Assembly (NCBI RefSeq): GCF_000410515.1
Contig: NC_021500.1
Location: 434,001 to 498,000, forward strand
Length of the DNA: 64,000 nucleotides
Direction: 5' to 3'
From: Enterobacter sp. R4-368
GTDB taxonomy: Bacteria; Pseudomonadota; Gammaproteobacteria; Enterobacterales; Enterobacteriaceae
Below are positions 51,401 to 59,839 of the stretch, piece after piece. Numbering within the stretch: position 1 is the first letter of the stretch; each line of letters opens with the position of its first letter. A program made the translations under genes and the position numbers. Under the pieces are notes generated by a model. It made no database searches. It was not told where the DNA came from and saw only the letters and a program-made list of their open reading frames with translations.

Positions 51401-53179
51401 GTGAGCATGAAAACCAGTGATTTCTTTGTTCAGCGTCTGAAAGAATGGGGCGTGACTCGCATTTACGGTTATCCAGGCGATGGCATCAACGGTGTGCTGG
51501 GCGCCATCCAGCGCGCTAATAAAGCGGGCGACGGGATTGAATTTATCCAGGTTCGCCATGAAGAGATGGCCGCGTTTATGGCGGTCGGTCACGCGAAGTT
51601 TACCGGTGAACTGGGGGTCTGCTTATCGACGGGCGGCCCGGGTGCCACGCATCTGCTCACCGGCTTGTATGACGCCAAAATGGATCACGCACCGGTGCTG
51701 GCCATCACCGGGCAGGCAGAAACCACCGCGCGCGGTGCCAGTTACCAACAGGAGATGAACCTGGATCGCGTTTTCGCCGATGTCGCCAACTTCGTGCAGG
51801 AAGCGGCATCGCCCGCGCAAGTCCGGCATCTGGTCGATCGCGGCGTTCGTGTGGCCATGGCGCAAAACGGCGTTGGCGTGGTGATCATCCCCAAAGATGT
51901 ACAGGACGAAGCCTGGCAACCGCCCCGGCACGCGCACGGATTTACCCATTCAGGTTCGGGTTACCAGCGACCGCGCGTCATCCCACACGATGCCGACCTG
52001 CAACGGGCGGCAGAGGTACTCAACGCCGGGAAAAAGGTGGCGATACTGATTGGCGCGGGCGCGCGTAACGCGGCGGTGGAAGTGGTGCAGGCGGCAAATT
52101 TACTGGGCGCAGGCGTGGCAAAAGCCCTGCTCGGCAAGGATGTGCTGCCTGATGATGCGCCGTTCGTCACCGGCGCCATTGGCCTGCTGGGCACGGAACC
52201 ATCGTGGAAACTGATGCAGGAGTGCGACACGTTATTGATGATCGGGAGCGGTTTTCCGTGGACGGAATTTCTGCCGCCGGAGGGCAACGCGCGCGCGGTA
52301 CAGATCAATATTGACCCGGCAATGCTTGGCCTGCGCTACCCCTGCGAAGTCAATTTGCACGGGGATGCAGCCGAAACCCTGCGCGCATTGCTTCCGTTGC
52401 TGACGCACAAAAACGACCGTAGCTGGCAGGAAGAGATTGCCCGTCAGGTGCGCGACTGGTGGCAACTGATGGAGCAGCGCGCCATGGCGCCGGCAAAACC
52501 GGTCAACCCGCAACGCGTGGTCTGGGAGATGTCTCCGCTGCTGCCGGAGAATGCGATTGTCACCTCTGACTCCGGTTCCTGTGCGAACTGGTTCGCCCGC
52601 GACTACCGCGTTAAGCAGGGGCAGCGCGCCTCGCTTTCCGGCGGGCTGGCCTGTATGGGTGCCGCAGTGCCGTACGCCATTGCCGCGAAATTTGCCACGC
52701 CGGAAAAACCCGTGGTGGCGCTGGTGGGCGATGGCGCCATGCAAATGAACAATATGGCCGAACTGATCACCATTCAGAAATACTGGCAACAGTGGCAGGA
52801 TCCCCGCTTAATCATTTGCGTATTCAATAACCAGGATCTCAACCAGGTCACCTGGGAGCAGCGGGTAATGGAGGGCGATCCCCGTTTTGAAGCAACGCAG
52901 CAACTACCGGATGTGCATTATGCGGAATTTGCCCGCACGCTGGGGCTGGAGGGTATTTTTGTCGATACGCCCGAGGCCTTATCCGCCGCCTGGCAACAGG
53001 CGTTGCAGGCGGATCGCCCGGTGGTGCTGGAGGTGAAGACCGATCCGGAAGTTGCGCCATTACCGCCGCACATCACCTTCAAACAGGCGAAAGCGTTTAT
53101 GGCGTCAATGGTGAAAGGGGATCGCGGTGCAGTTCAGGTGCTGAGCGATACCGCCAGCCAGTTGTTCCATAAGAAGTGA
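51401..53179 (+). CDS. Thiamine-diphosphate enzyme, pyruvate oxidase/acetolactate synthase-like
   Basis: The 592-residue enzyme has the three domains of the TPP oxidase/decarboxylase family. The N-terminal Pyr domain contains YGYPGDGINGVLGAI and the activating glutamate in FIQVRHEEMAAFMAVGHAKFTG, and CLSTGGPGATHLLTGLYDAK follows. The central Rossmann-like domain is AILIGAGARNAAVEV. The C-terminal PP domain has the TPP-magnesium motif GDGAMQMNNMAE ... VFNNQDLNQVTWEQR. It resembles PoxB, but the C-terminal membrane-binding helix of PoxB is not seen. GTG 51401 is preferred: AAGGAG lies eight bases before it, against 14 for ATG 51407. The exact reaction (oxidase, decarboxylase or ligase) is open. 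Confidence 0.8.
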   Translation: MSMKTSDFFVQRLKEWGVTRIYGYPGDGINGVLGAIQRANKAGDGIEFIQVRHEEMAAFMAVGHAKFTGELGVCLSTGGPGATHLLTGLYDAKMDHAPVLAITGQAETTARGASYQQEMNLDRVFADVANFVQEAASPAQVRHLVDRGVRVAMAQNGVGVVIIPKDVQDEAWQPPRHAHGFTHSGSGYQRPRVIPHDADLQRAAEVLNAGKKVAILIGAGARNAAVEVVQAANLLGAGVAKALLGKDVLPDDAPFVTGAIGLLGTEPSWKLMQECDTLLMIGSGFPWTEFLPPEGNARAVQINIDPAMLGLRYPCEVNLHGDAAETLRALLPLLTHKNDRSWQEEIARQVRDWWQLMEQRAMAPAKPVNPQRVVWEMSPLLPENAIVTSDSGSCANWFARDYRVKQGQRASLSGGLACMGAAVPYAIAAKFATPEKPVVALVGDGAMQMNNMAELITIQKYWQQWQDPRLIICVFNNQDLNQVTWEQRVMEGDPRFEATQQLPDVHYAEFARTLGLEGIFVDTPEALSAAWQQALQADRPVVLEVKTDPEVAPLPPHITFKQAKAFMASMVKGDRGAVQVLSDTASQLFHKK

Positions 53180-53211
53180 TAAAAAAGCCCGGTGCGCATG
53201 GCGTACCGGGC
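53180..53211 (-). terminator. Terminator of the alpha/beta-hydrolase gene
   Basis: GCCCGGT (53187-53193) pairs with ACCGGGC (53205-53211), with an inner CGC/GCG pair. On the minus strand a run of six T follows. It starts 20 bases beyond the hydrolase stop and may also serve the convergent TPP-enzyme gene. Confidence 0.82.
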
Positions 53212-53231
53212 GAGTGCAATATCAGGGGTAA

Positions 53232-54053
53232 TTACAGTTTGTTGAGGAACGCCAGCAGATCGGCGTTCAACTGATCCTGATGCGTGACTGCAAAGCCGTG
53301 CGGGCCATTTTCATAGACTTTCAGTTCCGCGCCTTTAATCAGTTCAGCCGATAATTTACCGGTCGCTTCAAACGGCACGATCTGGTCGTTACTGCCGTGA
53401 ATAACCAGCGTCGGCACATCCACTTTCGCCACATCCGGGCGGAAATCTGTTTCCGCAAACGCGGTAACGCAGTCAAGCGTGCCTTTCAGCGACGCCAGCA
53501 GGGCGATATTCAGCGTTTGCGTCAGCACGCCGTCAGAGACTTTCTGCCCGGCGTTCAGGCCATAAAACGGCGTAGCGAAATCACTGATAAACTGCGCGCG
53601 ATCTTTCAGCAGACCGGCCTGAATCCCGTCGAATACGCTTTTATCAACGCCCTGCGGGTGATCGTCGGTTTTGCCAAAAATCGGCGTCACCGCGCCGAGC
53701 AGTACCAGACCGGCGACACGCGCGCTACCGTAGCGGCCGATATAACGGGTGACGTCACCGCCGCCCATCGAGAAGCCAACCAGCGTCACATCGTGCAGAT
53801 CCAGCGCGGTGATCAGATCGTTAATATCGGAAGCAAAAGTATCGTAGTTGTAGCCATTCCACGGCTGATCGGAGCGACCAAAACCGCGACGGTCGAACGC
53901 AATCACACGGTAGCCGCGTTCAGCAAGAAAATTCAGCTGGCTGTCCCACATATCGCCATCTAACGGCCAGCCATGGCTGAAGAGAACCGGCTTACCCGCA
54001 CCCCAGTCTTTGTAATAGATCTGAGTACCATCCTGCGTTTTGATTGTGCTCAT
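53232..54053 (-). CDS. Alpha/beta hydrolase, cofactor-free haloperoxidase/perhydrolase type
   Basis: The 273-residue protein is an alpha/beta-fold hydrolase whose wording follows the non-haem chloroperoxidase/aryl-esterase group: LFSHGWPLDGDMWDSQLNFLAERGYRVIAFDRRGFGRSDQPW in pieces. The catalytic triad is Ser95 in GFSMGGGDV, an aspartate near residue 223 in HGSNDQIVPF, and a histidine near residue 252 in NGPHGFA. Such enzymes hydrolyse esters and form peracids from acetate and hydrogen peroxide. No signal peptide; cytosolic. It lies 44 bases downstream of the MFS gene and may be the last gene of that operon. Confidence 0.87.
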   Translation of the reverse strand: MSTIKTQDGTQIYYKDWGAGKPVLFSHGWPLDGDMWDSQLNFLAERGYRVIAFDRRGFGRSDQPWNGYNYDTFASDINDLITALDLHDVTLVGFSMGGGDVTRYIGRYGSARVAGLVLLGAVTPIFGKTDDHPQGVDKSVFDGIQAGLLKDRAQFISDFATPFYGLNAGQKVSDGVLTQTLNIALLASLKGTLDCVTAFAETDFRPDVAKVDVPTLVIHGSNDQIVPFEATGKLSAELIKGAELKVYENGPHGFAVTHQDQLNADLLAFLNKL

Positions 54054-54097
54054 GTGTTTACCTCATTGTTGTGTTGTGGTTTTTAACTGCATAACGC

Positions 54098-55732
54098 TTA
54101 TCGTTGCGCGGGCGCGACCAGATGCCGGACCACCGGCGGCTCGTCGCCCTGATGAAAGGCCAGCACGCGCTCTCTAATCAGTTTGTCATTGACCGTGTGA
54201 CGTTCATGCTGGCGCAAATGCTCGATCCACGATCCCATCACCCAGGTTTCAACAAACAGGCCAGCATGGTGGGCATCTTCATACACCGCCCAGCCCATCG
54301 CGCCGGTACGCCTGCGCACGCGGCGCATCTCCTGCATCGCACAGACAAAATCATGCGCATCTTGCGGGGAGACCCGATATTCGCAACTGACCATCACCGG
54401 CCCGCGTTCATGCGGAATGTCGGTTTCGGTCGCGAAGCCCGCCGGATCAATCATGTCGAGATCCAGCGCGGCGTCTTTTTCCAGCCGCCAGCGTAAAACT
54501 GTAGCAGTTCCCAGCACCATCCCCAGCGTGGCGGCACAAAGTGCCCACGTCACGCTGAACTCTGACGCCAGCTTGCCCCAGATGGCGCTGCCGACCGTCA
54601 TTGAGCCGAAAAACACGGTCAGATAGACCGCCAGCGCGCGCGCTTTTACCCAGCGGGCCGCGCTGCGCTGTGCGCCGACGTTCAGCGTCGAGAGCACGGC
54701 AATCCACGCGAAGCCGGTAAAAAACTCAAAGGCGTTGAGCAGCCAGACATGGCGAATAAACGCCAGCGCCACCATGGTGACGGCAAACAGCAAACTGGCG
54801 GCCACCATCATCTGGTCGGCATTCAGCCGCTTGCGCAGTTTTGGCAGCAGCATCGCGCCACAAATCGCGCCGGACCCGATACAGGCCAGCATGATGCCGT
54901 AACCGCCAGGGCCGAGACCCAGCTCGCGTCGCGCCACCAGCGGCAGCATTGCCCATCCGGCGCTACCAAACAGGAAAAACGCCACCGTACGCGCCAGCAC
55001 ATTGCGCAGCACCGGCGCGGCGTGAACATAGCGCAGCCCTCCGCGAATGGCGGTAAAGAAGTGTTCCGGCGGCAGACGCTGAATGGTCACCTGCGGCTGC
55101 CAGCGATAGAGCACAAACGCCACGCCCAGCACCGACAGGGCGTTCAGGAAGAACACCATCCACGGACCGGCGAAAGAGAGCAGCAGCCCGCCCAGCGCCG
55201 GACCAATCGCGCGGCTGATATTGATGCCCAGCGAATTAAGGGCAATCGCCGGACTCAGTTCGCGTTTTTCAACCAGATCCGGCACCACCGCCTGGAAAGC
55301 CGGTGAGCTAAGCGCCGCGCCAGTACTGAGTAAAAACGTCGCCGCCAGCAGCACTTCCGGCGTGACATTGCCGGTAAACGACAGCAGCGCCAGACCGGCT
55401 GCCGCGCAGAACGTCCAGGCTTGCGAAAAGAGCAGGATTTTGCGCCGTTCAACGATATCCGCCAGTACCCCCGCAGGCAGTACAAACAGGAACATCGGCA
55501 GGCTGCTGGCCGCCTGCACCAGCGCGACCGCCAGCGGATCGGCGCTCAGCGAGAGCATTGTCCAGTTCACCCCGATGTCGCTCATCCATGAGCCGACATT
55601 GGATACCACTGTCGCTATCCATAGCGTGCGAAAAACGCGCTGGCGCAGCGGCTGCCAGGCAGAAGCGGCTGGGGCAGCGTTGATATCAGGTGACACTGTC
55701 ACCGCTGCGTGCAGTTCGTTTTGTTGCGTCAT
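54098..55732 (-). CDS. MFS exporter with C-terminal alpha+beta domain (MFS_3/EntS-like)
   Basis: The 544-residue protein has twelve membrane segments with WIATVVSNVGSWMSDIGVNWTML and VLPAGVLADIVERRKILLFSQ, typical of the EntS-like MFS_3 group. A soluble C-terminal region of about 110 residues follows (PVMVSCEYRVSPQDAHDFVCAMQEMRR ... HLRQHERHTVNDKLIRERV) and looks like a ferredoxin-like monooxygenase fold. The frame is open to 55981, but ATG 55732 follows AAGGAG by eight bases and overlaps the DoxX stop as ATGA. Direction is probably export; the substrate is unknown. Confidence 0.85.
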   Translation of the reverse strand: MTQQNELHAAVTVSPDINAAPAASAWQPLRQRVFRTLWIATVVSNVGSWMSDIGVNWTMLSLSADPLAVALVQAASSLPMFLFVLPAGVLADIVERRKILLFSQAWTFCAAAGLALLSFTGNVTPEVLLAATFLLSTGAALSSPAFQAVVPDLVEKRELSPAIALNSLGINISRAIGPALGGLLLSFAGPWMVFFLNALSVLGVAFVLYRWQPQVTIQRLPPEHFFTAIRGGLRYVHAAPVLRNVLARTVAFFLFGSAGWAMLPLVARRELGLGPGGYGIMLACIGSGAICGAMLLPKLRKRLNADQMMVAASLLFAVTMVALAFIRHVWLLNAFEFFTGFAWIAVLSTLNVGAQRSAARWVKARALAVYLTVFFGSMTVGSAIWGKLASEFSVTWALCAATLGMVLGTATVLRWRLEKDAALDLDMIDPAGFATETDIPHERGPVMVSCEYRVSPQDAHDFVCAMQEMRRVRRRTGAMGWAVYEDAHHAGLFVETWVMGSWIEHLRQHERHTVNDKLIRERVLAFHQGDEPPVVRHLVAPAQR

Positions 55733-56145
55733 GCCAGTGCTCCTTTCGCCGCCACGCGCAGCCGCCAGCTTCCCGGCCCGGTTAACAGCAAGGTGGTGAA
55801 GATAATCAGCAACAACCAGCCGAATTGCCCCTCGGCCAGCGACCAGTCTGCATGCACGACCAGCATCGCGACCAGCAGCACCACGATGATCGGGATACAG
55901 GCCAGCCGTGTGGCGACACCGGCGATGATCAGCAGCGGGCAAACCACTTCGGCGAAAATCGCTGGCAGCAGACTCATCCACGGGCCGAGACCAAACGGAT
56001 CTTCGATATGCGCCAGTTCGTTACTGAAATGCAGCACCTTCGGCAGGCCATGCACATACAGCAACAGCAGGCTGCCGGTCAGGCGCAGGAAGAACAGCCC
56101 CGCATCAACGCGGGGCGAAACAGCTGAGAAAGAGGATGTTTTCAT
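55729..56145 (-). CDS. DoxX-family membrane protein
   Basis: The 138-residue protein has four membrane segments and the DoxX signature: ARLTGSLLLL-like GLFFLRLTGSLLLLYVHGLPKV, then FAEVVCPLLIIAGVATRLACIPIIVVLLVAMLVVH in pieces. DoxX proteins are associated with quinone- or thiosulfate-linked redox reactions, but most members have no assigned role. ATG 56145 lies four bases after the amidohydrolase stop, so coupling is likely; upstream extension to 56256 would overlap that gene. It is the middle gene of amidohydrolase-DoxX-MFS. Confidence 0.8.
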   Translation of the reverse strand: MKTSSFSAVSPRVDAGLFFLRLTGSLLLLYVHGLPKVLHFSNELAHIEDPFGLGPWMSLLPAIFAEVVCPLLIIAGVATRLACIPIIVVLLVAMLVVHADWSLAEGQFGWLLLIIFTTLLLTGPGSWRLRVAAKGALA

Positions 56146-56149
56146 GATG

Positions 56150-58024
56150 TCAGAACGCAAAGCAGCTGCAACCGAGCGCGCCCCAGAAGGCGTTCTCATC
56201 GGAAACCGGCATGGCGGCACCGCGTGCAACATCGTGTTGATGGATATGTACGCCACACGGACCAGAGCAGTGGTGTACGCCCGACGCCTGACCTACGCGA
56301 GCGGCCTGCGGCGGCGCACTGCGATAATGACCAGGGACCTTCACCACCGGCGACCAGTCTGGCAGTACCGGGATCGCCGGCGGTGCCAGCGGACCAAACG
56401 CGCCAGCGGCATAAACAATCTCACCGCCGACCACCGTCAGCACCGATTCAATCCCTTTGATCTCCTCCTCAGGTACGCGGAAGTAGTCCTTGCTGAGGAT
56501 AGCGAGATCGGCCAGTTGACCGACTTTAATCTGGCCTTTTTTCCCCTGTTCGCTGGAGAACCAGGCGCTGCCTTGCGTCCAGAGCAGCAGGGCGGTATCG
56601 CGATCGAGACGCGCGCTGTGGTCGTACATTTGCATGCCGCCAACCGTGCGCCCGGAAACCAGCCAGTAGAGTGCCGTCCACGGGTTGTAGCTGGCAACGC
56701 GCGTGGCGTCGGTGCCCAGACCAACCGGCAACCCGGCTTCCAGCATTTTCGCCACCGGCGGCGTCTGTTTGGTGGCCTGCGAACCGTAGCGTTCGGCGAA
56801 ATATTCGCCCTGGAAGGCCATGCGATGCTGAACCGCAATCCCGCCGCCGAGCGCTTTTACCCGCTCAATATTGGCTTCGGTGATGGTTTCCGCATGGTCA
56901 AAGAACCAGTGCAGACCGTTAAACGGAATGTCGCGGTTCACTTTTTCGAATACATCCAGCATGCGGCTGATCGATTCGTTATAGGTGGCGTGCAGGCGGA
57001 ACGGCCAGCGGTGCTCAACCAGATGGCGCACCACGCGCTCCAGTTCCTCTTCCATACCGGGCGCCAGATCCGGGCGCGGCTCAAGGAAATCTTCAAAATC
57101 GGCGGCGGAAAAGACCAGCATTTCACCGGCACCGTTGTGGCGGAAAAAGTCGCTGCCCTGGCCCGGCGTTAACATATCGGTCCATTTTTCGAAATCTTCC
57201 AGCTCATGCCCCGGACGCTGGGTAAACAGGTTATAGGCGATGCGAATGGTCATCTGCTGTTTGCTGTGCAGTTCGGCGATCACTTCGTAATCTTCCGGGT
57301 AGTTCTGGAAACCACCGCCCGCGTCAATAGCGCTGGTCAGCCCCAGACGATTCAGCTCACGCATAAACTGGCGCGTGGAGTTGACCTGCTGCTCCAGCGG
57401 CAGTTTTGGCCCTTTCGCCAGCGTGGCGTAGAGGATCATCGCGTTTGGCCGCGCAATCAGCATCCCGGTCGGATTGCCATTGCTGTCGCGCTGAATTTCG
57501 CCGCCCGGCGGGTTAGGCGTGTCTTTGGTGTAGCCCACCACATTCAGCGCCGCGCGGTTGAGCAGGGCGCGATCGTACAGATGCAGGATAAACACCGGCG
57601 TATCCGGCGCGGCCTCGTTAATTTCGTCCAGCGTCGGCATACGGCGTTCGGCGAACTGGAACTCTGTCCAGCCGCCCACCACGCGTACCCACTGCGGAGA
57701 CGGCGTGCGCAGCGCCTGTTCTTTCAGCATACGCAGGGCATCCGCCAGCGACGGCACACCTTCCCAGCGCAGCTCCAGGTTGTAATTAAGCCCGCCGCGG
57801 ATCAGGTGCAGGTGCGAGTCATTCAGCCCCGGGATCGCCGTATGGCCTTTCAGATCCACCACTTTTGTGCGTTCACCACGGTAAGCCATCACCTCGGCTT
57901 CGGTCCCCACCTGGACAAATTTTCCGTCGCGGATAGCCACGGCATCGGCGAGCGGGTTTTCCCGATCAACCGTATGAAACTGACCATTAAGCAATATCAG
58001 TTCTGCATGTACGAGCGAATCCAT
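56150..58024 (-). CDS. YtcJ-like metal-dependent amidohydrolase
   Basis: The 624-residue enzyme belongs to the amidohydrolase_3 (YtcJ) family: AIPGLNDSHLHLIRGG with the HxH metal pair, FRLHATYNESISRMLDVFE, WFFDHAETITEANIERV, and GLGTDATRVASYNPWTALYWLVSGR. Family members hydrolyse amides, formamides or exo-enol lactones. After the barrel ends (ILSKDYFRVPEEEIKGIESVLTVVGGEIVYAAG in pieces) it has a tail of about 70 residues rich in Cys and His (VHHCSGPCGVHIHQHD, GCSCFAF). GGAGG precedes the ATG. It heads the leftward operon; 16-bp repeats lie upstream at 58105-58142. No signal peptide. Confidence 0.87.
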   Translation of the reverse strand: MDSLVHAELILLNGQFHTVDRENPLADAVAIRDGKFVQVGTEAEVMAYRGERTKVVDLKGHTAIPGLNDSHLHLIRGGLNYNLELRWEGVPSLADALRMLKEQALRTPSPQWVRVVGGWTEFQFAERRMPTLDEINEAAPDTPVFILHLYDRALLNRAALNVVGYTKDTPNPPGGEIQRDSNGNPTGMLIARPNAMILYATLAKGPKLPLEQQVNSTRQFMRELNRLGLTSAIDAGGGFQNYPEDYEVIAELHSKQQMTIRIAYNLFTQRPGHELEDFEKWTDMLTPGQGSDFFRHNGAGEMLVFSAADFEDFLEPRPDLAPGMEEELERVVRHLVEHRWPFRLHATYNESISRMLDVFEKVNRDIPFNGLHWFFDHAETITEANIERVKALGGGIAVQHRMAFQGEYFAERYGSQATKQTPPVAKMLEAGLPVGLGTDATRVASYNPWTALYWLVSGRTVGGMQMYDHSARLDRDTALLLWTQGSAWFSSEQGKKGQIKVGQLADLAILSKDYFRVPEEEIKGIESVLTVVGGEIVYAAGAFGPLAPPAIPVLPDWSPVVKVPGHYRSAPPQAARVGQASGVHHCSGPCGVHIHQHDVARGAAMPVSDENAFWGALGCSCFAF

Positions 58025-58104
58025 ACTTCCTCCAGTCTGGCGGCCTCATGGGCCGGATAAGCGTCTGGGCGGATTATGCTAAGCGTTGGGAAAGAATGAA
58101 CAGT

Positions 58105-58142
58105 TATACGAACGTATAGGTATACGAAAGGATAGTTATACC
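58105..58142. repeat. 16-bp tandem repeat in the divergent promoter region
   Basis: TATACGAACGTATAGG (58105-58120) is followed directly by TATACGAAAGGATAGT (58121-58136) and then TATACC. The first two units agree at 13 of 16 positions. The first contains the palindrome ATACG-AA-CGTAT. Lying between the two divergent operons it is a likely binding array for a regulator not visible in this window. Confidence 0.65.
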
Positions 58143-58257
58143 TTCAGATAATAGTTATGCCGGGGAGGGATACCTAACATACAGCCAACGATAGCGATGG
58201 CGCGTGAGTTGCTGTCTGAACGTAACACTCCTCACTTTAACCTCTAAGGATGCTTGT

Positions 58258-58944
58258 ATGACTACCGCGAAACTTGAAGTTCTGACCCCGGCAAACTGTC
58301 AGTTAATCTTTATCGATCACCAGCCGCAGATGGCGTTTGGCGTGCAGTCTATTGACCGCCAGGTGCTGAAAAACAACACCGTCGCGCTGGCGAAAGCCGC
58401 CAAAGTGTTCAATATTCCGACCATCTTCACTACCGTCGAGACCGAAAGTTTCTCCGGCAACACCTATCCTGAACTGCTGGATGTGTTCCCGGAGAAAGAT
58501 ATTCTGGAACGTACCTCAATGAACTCCTGGGATGACCAGAAAGTGCGTGATGCGCTGGCGGCCAACGGCAAACGTAAAGTGGTGGTGTCCGGCTTGTGGA
58601 CCGAAGTGTGCAACAACACTTTCGCCCTGTGCGCCATGCTGGAAGGCGACTACGAAATCTATATGGTGGCAGATGCCTCCGGCGGCACCTCGAAAGAGGC
58701 GCATGATTACGCCATGCAGCGCATGATCCAGGCAGGCGTGATCCCAGTGACCTGGCAGCAAGTGATGCTGGAGTGGCAGCGTGACTGGGCGCACCGCGAA
58801 ACGTACGACGCGGTCATGAATATTGTGAAAGAGCATTCCGGCGCATACGGCATGGGCGTCGATTATGCCTACACCATGGTGCACAAAGCGCCTTCACGCG
58901 CGAAAGCGGGTCATCGCACGCTGGCACCGGTTCCGGCGAAATAA
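58258..58944 (+). CDS. Isochorismatase-family cysteine hydrolase (YcaC-like)
   Basis: The 228-residue cytosolic protein has the isochorismatase fold with catalytic Asp20 in LIFIDHQPQMAFG and nucleophile Cys118 in SGLWTEVCNNTF, preceded by the conserved cis-peptide region. The lysine of the triad is not assigned with certainty. The wording (LKNNTVALAKAAKVFNIPTIFTTVE, VADASGGTSKEAHDYA) is close to E. coli YcaC, an octameric hydrolase of unknown substrate. ATG 58258 has AAGGA eight bases before it; the frame to 58204 is an extension. First gene of the rightward operon, divergent from the amidohydrolase. Confidence 0.88.
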   Translation: MTTAKLEVLTPANCQLIFIDHQPQMAFGVQSIDRQVLKNNTVALAKAAKVFNIPTIFTTVETESFSGNTYPELLDVFPEKDILERTSMNSWDDQKVRDALAANGKRKVVVSGLWTEVCNNTFALCAMLEGDYEIYMVADASGGTSKEAHDYAMQRMIQAGVIPVTWQQVMLEWQRDWAHRETYDAVMNIVKEHSGAYGMGVDYAYTMVHKAPSRAKAGHRTLAPVPAK

Positions 58945-58997
58945 GTCTCTTGCTGGCCGGTGTACGCCGGTCAGCCTTTAAACGGCAGGAGAATGCC

Positions 58998-59168
58998 ATG
59001 AGTGTCGGACTTGTCTCTTTCGCCGCAGGCGTGCTGATTGGCGTGATGTACGCCTTGCTGAAGGTGCGATCGCCTGCGCCACCGGCGATTGCGCTGGTCG
59101 GGTTGCTTGGCATGTTGATGGGCGAACAGCTCGTCAGCGCACTGATCACACACGCTGCGGCGGGGTGA
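58998..59168 (+). CDS. XapX-domain small membrane protein (copy 1)
   Basis: The 56-residue protein has two short hydrophobic segments joined by the XapX core MYALLKVRSPAPPAIALVGLLGMLMGEQL. XapX proteins are small membrane proteins found near xanthosine-permease-like and stress genes; no activity is known. ATG 58998 follows AGGAG; the reading frame to 58950 is not needed. A second, longer copy begins four bases downstream. Confidence 0.8.
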   Translation: MSVGLVSFAAGVLIGVMYALLKVRSPAPPAIALVGLLGMLMGEQLVSALITHAAAG

Positions 59169-59172
59169 GCCT

Positions 59173-59436
59173 ATGAAATCCTGGATCCTTTCCCTCCTGG
59201 TCGGTCTTCTGGCCGGGGGGATTTATGCTTTACTGGGGACGTGTTCCCCCGCACCGCCGGTGATTGCCTTACTGGGGTTATTCGGCATGCTGGTGGGAGA
59301 GCAACTGGTTCCGATTACCCGTCGGTTACTTGCCCGGCAACCGTTAACCATGGCATGGTTTCGCCATGAGTGTGTGCCAAAGATTAGCGGTACGCCGCAA
59401 CCTGAACCGCCGGACGCACCGCCGCGCCGGGATTAA
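59173..59436 (+). CDS. XapX-domain small membrane protein (copy 2)
   Basis: The 87-residue protein repeats the XapX core (IYALLGTCSPAPPVIALLGL then FGMLVGEQLVP) and adds a polar tail of about 35 residues ending PPDAPPRRD. It is a tandem paralogue of the gene before it, and the pair may form a hetero-oligomer in the membrane. It is followed by the receiver gene after 16 bases. No function is known. Confidence 0.8.
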   Translation: MKSWILSLLVGLLAGGIYALLGTCSPAPPVIALLGLFGMLVGEQLVPITRRLLARQPLTMAWFRHECVPKISGTPQPEPPDAPPRRD

Positions 59437-59452
59437 TGCCCCGAGGATAACC

Positions 59453-59839
59453 ATGACGCACACCCTGCGTATTGCCATTGTTGATGATGAACCGTCCGTG
59501 CGTAGCGGGTTAAGCAATTTGCTGCAATCGGCGGGGTACGCCACGCTGACCTTCGCGTCCGCCGAGGCCTTCCTCAACGATGGTAGCGCGCAGCGGCAAA
59601 CCGCACTGGTGATTGCCGATATTAAACTTAAAGGCATGAGCGGGGCGGCGCTGTACGAGAAACTGCAATGTAGCCCGTGCCCGCCGCCGCTGATATTTAT
59701 TTCCGGTCACGACGATGAAACCTGGCAACGGTTCGCGGGGCAACCCGGTGCCGTTGCTTTTTTGCATAAACCGATCGATATCGACATGCTGCTTGATCAT
59801 ATTTCGCGCACGCTGGCGGGAGGTGAAGAGACACCATGA
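59453..59839 (+). CDS. Single-domain response regulator (FixJ-type receiver)
   Basis: The 128-residue protein is a stand-alone receiver domain: acidic pair Asp11-Asp12 in IAIVDDEPSVRSGL, phosphorylation site Asp56 in VIADIKLKGMSG, Ser84 in IFISGHDDE and Lys106 in FLHKPIDID. The K-P-ID context and the insertion-free length resemble FixJ/NtrC-type receivers. There is no DNA-binding domain, so it would act by phosphotransfer or protein contact. ATG 59453 follows GAGGAT. Its stop overlaps the ATG of the large sensor gene (59836), so the two are made together and are very probably partners. Confidence 0.85.
   Translation: MTHTLRIAIVDDEPSVRSGLSNLLQSAGYATLTFASAEAFLNDGSAQRQTALVIADIKLKGMSGAALYEKLQCSPCPPPLIFISGHDDETWQRFAGQPGAVAFLHKPIDIDMLLDHISRTLAGGEETP

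Noticed and set aside
58040..58075. Possible REP/BIME-like element (GGCCGGATAAGCG...)
   Set aside because: Only a partial match to REP sequence, single copy, and no second inverted unit or stable stem was found.
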